Assembly (NCBI GenBank): GCA_034112285.1
Contig: JAWUVP010000051.1
Span: 1-23,223, forward strand
Length of the DNA stretch: 23,223 bases
DNA from: JAWUVP01 sp034112285
GTDB taxonomy: Bacteria > Pseudomonadota > Gammaproteobacteria > JABDGN01
Direction: 5' to 3'
Shown here: positions 23,221 through 23,223 of the stretch, in pieces
Layout of the letters: each line of letters begins with the position of its first letter
Numbering within the stretch: position 1 is the stretch's first letter
Notes under the pieces: generated by a model
Told to the model about the DNA's origin: nothing
The model's database searches: none
What the model saw: only the letters and a program-made list of their open reading frames with translations
Translations under genes and position numbers: made by a program

Positions 23221-23223
23221 AAA

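Overview
The window reads as a chromosomal replication-origin region of a gammaproteobacterium. It carries the conserved dnaN/dnaA – oriC – rpmH-rnpA-yidD-yidC-mnmE block, then mnmG, rsmG, parA and parB. The accessory genes (a eukaryotic-type protein kinase, two Fic proteins, a DUF4143 ATPase and a large protein of unknown family) and the many decayed genes and dispersed repeats suggest a host-associated lineage. Order Legionellales (Coxiella/Legionella/Berkiella-like) is my best guess. That is an inference, because no rRNA gene lies in the window.

Layout: 1-1655 (minus) is the 5' end of dnaN and dnaA. 1845-2465 (plus) is a small secreted beta-barrel gene lying between dnaA and the DnaA-box cluster at 2522-2663, the likely oriC. 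2859-6648 (plus) is the rpmH-rnpA-yidD-yidC-mnmE operon behind a near-consensus promoter. 6649-9325 is an accessory insertion: fic (minus) diverges from a DUF4143 ATPase (plus) across a 298-bp region rich in palindromic operator-like sites, followed by a small membrane-protein gene broken by a 9-bp duplication. 9326-15291 (plus) is mnmG, an MFS transporter, rsmG, a decayed second copy of the rsmG 3' end, and parA-parB. 15292-23223 is accessory: a repeat cluster, a Ser/Thr-kinase-like protein (minus), a second MFS transporter (plus), a second Fic protein with a winged helix (plus), a double-barrel outer membrane protein (minus) and a large protein of unknown family (minus).

The core genes cover replication initiation, ribosome and RNase P supply, membrane-protein insertion, tRNA wobble-uridine modification (MnmE with MnmG), 16S rRNA methylation and chromosome partition. 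The accessory genes look like host-interaction or conflict genes. The two minus-strand candidates for host interaction (kinase and unknown protein) share an upstream motif TTAAG-N6-TTAAG followed 10 bp later by a -10-like hexamer. The geometry is that of a PmrA-type box, the type of element used to control Dot/Icm effectors in Legionella and Coxiella. The second Fic protein has an alanine where the inhibitory glutamate is expected. The divergent fic/ATPase pair has one of the most elaborate operator regions in the window. No tRNA, rRNA, CRISPR array, transposase or intact insertion sequence was seen.
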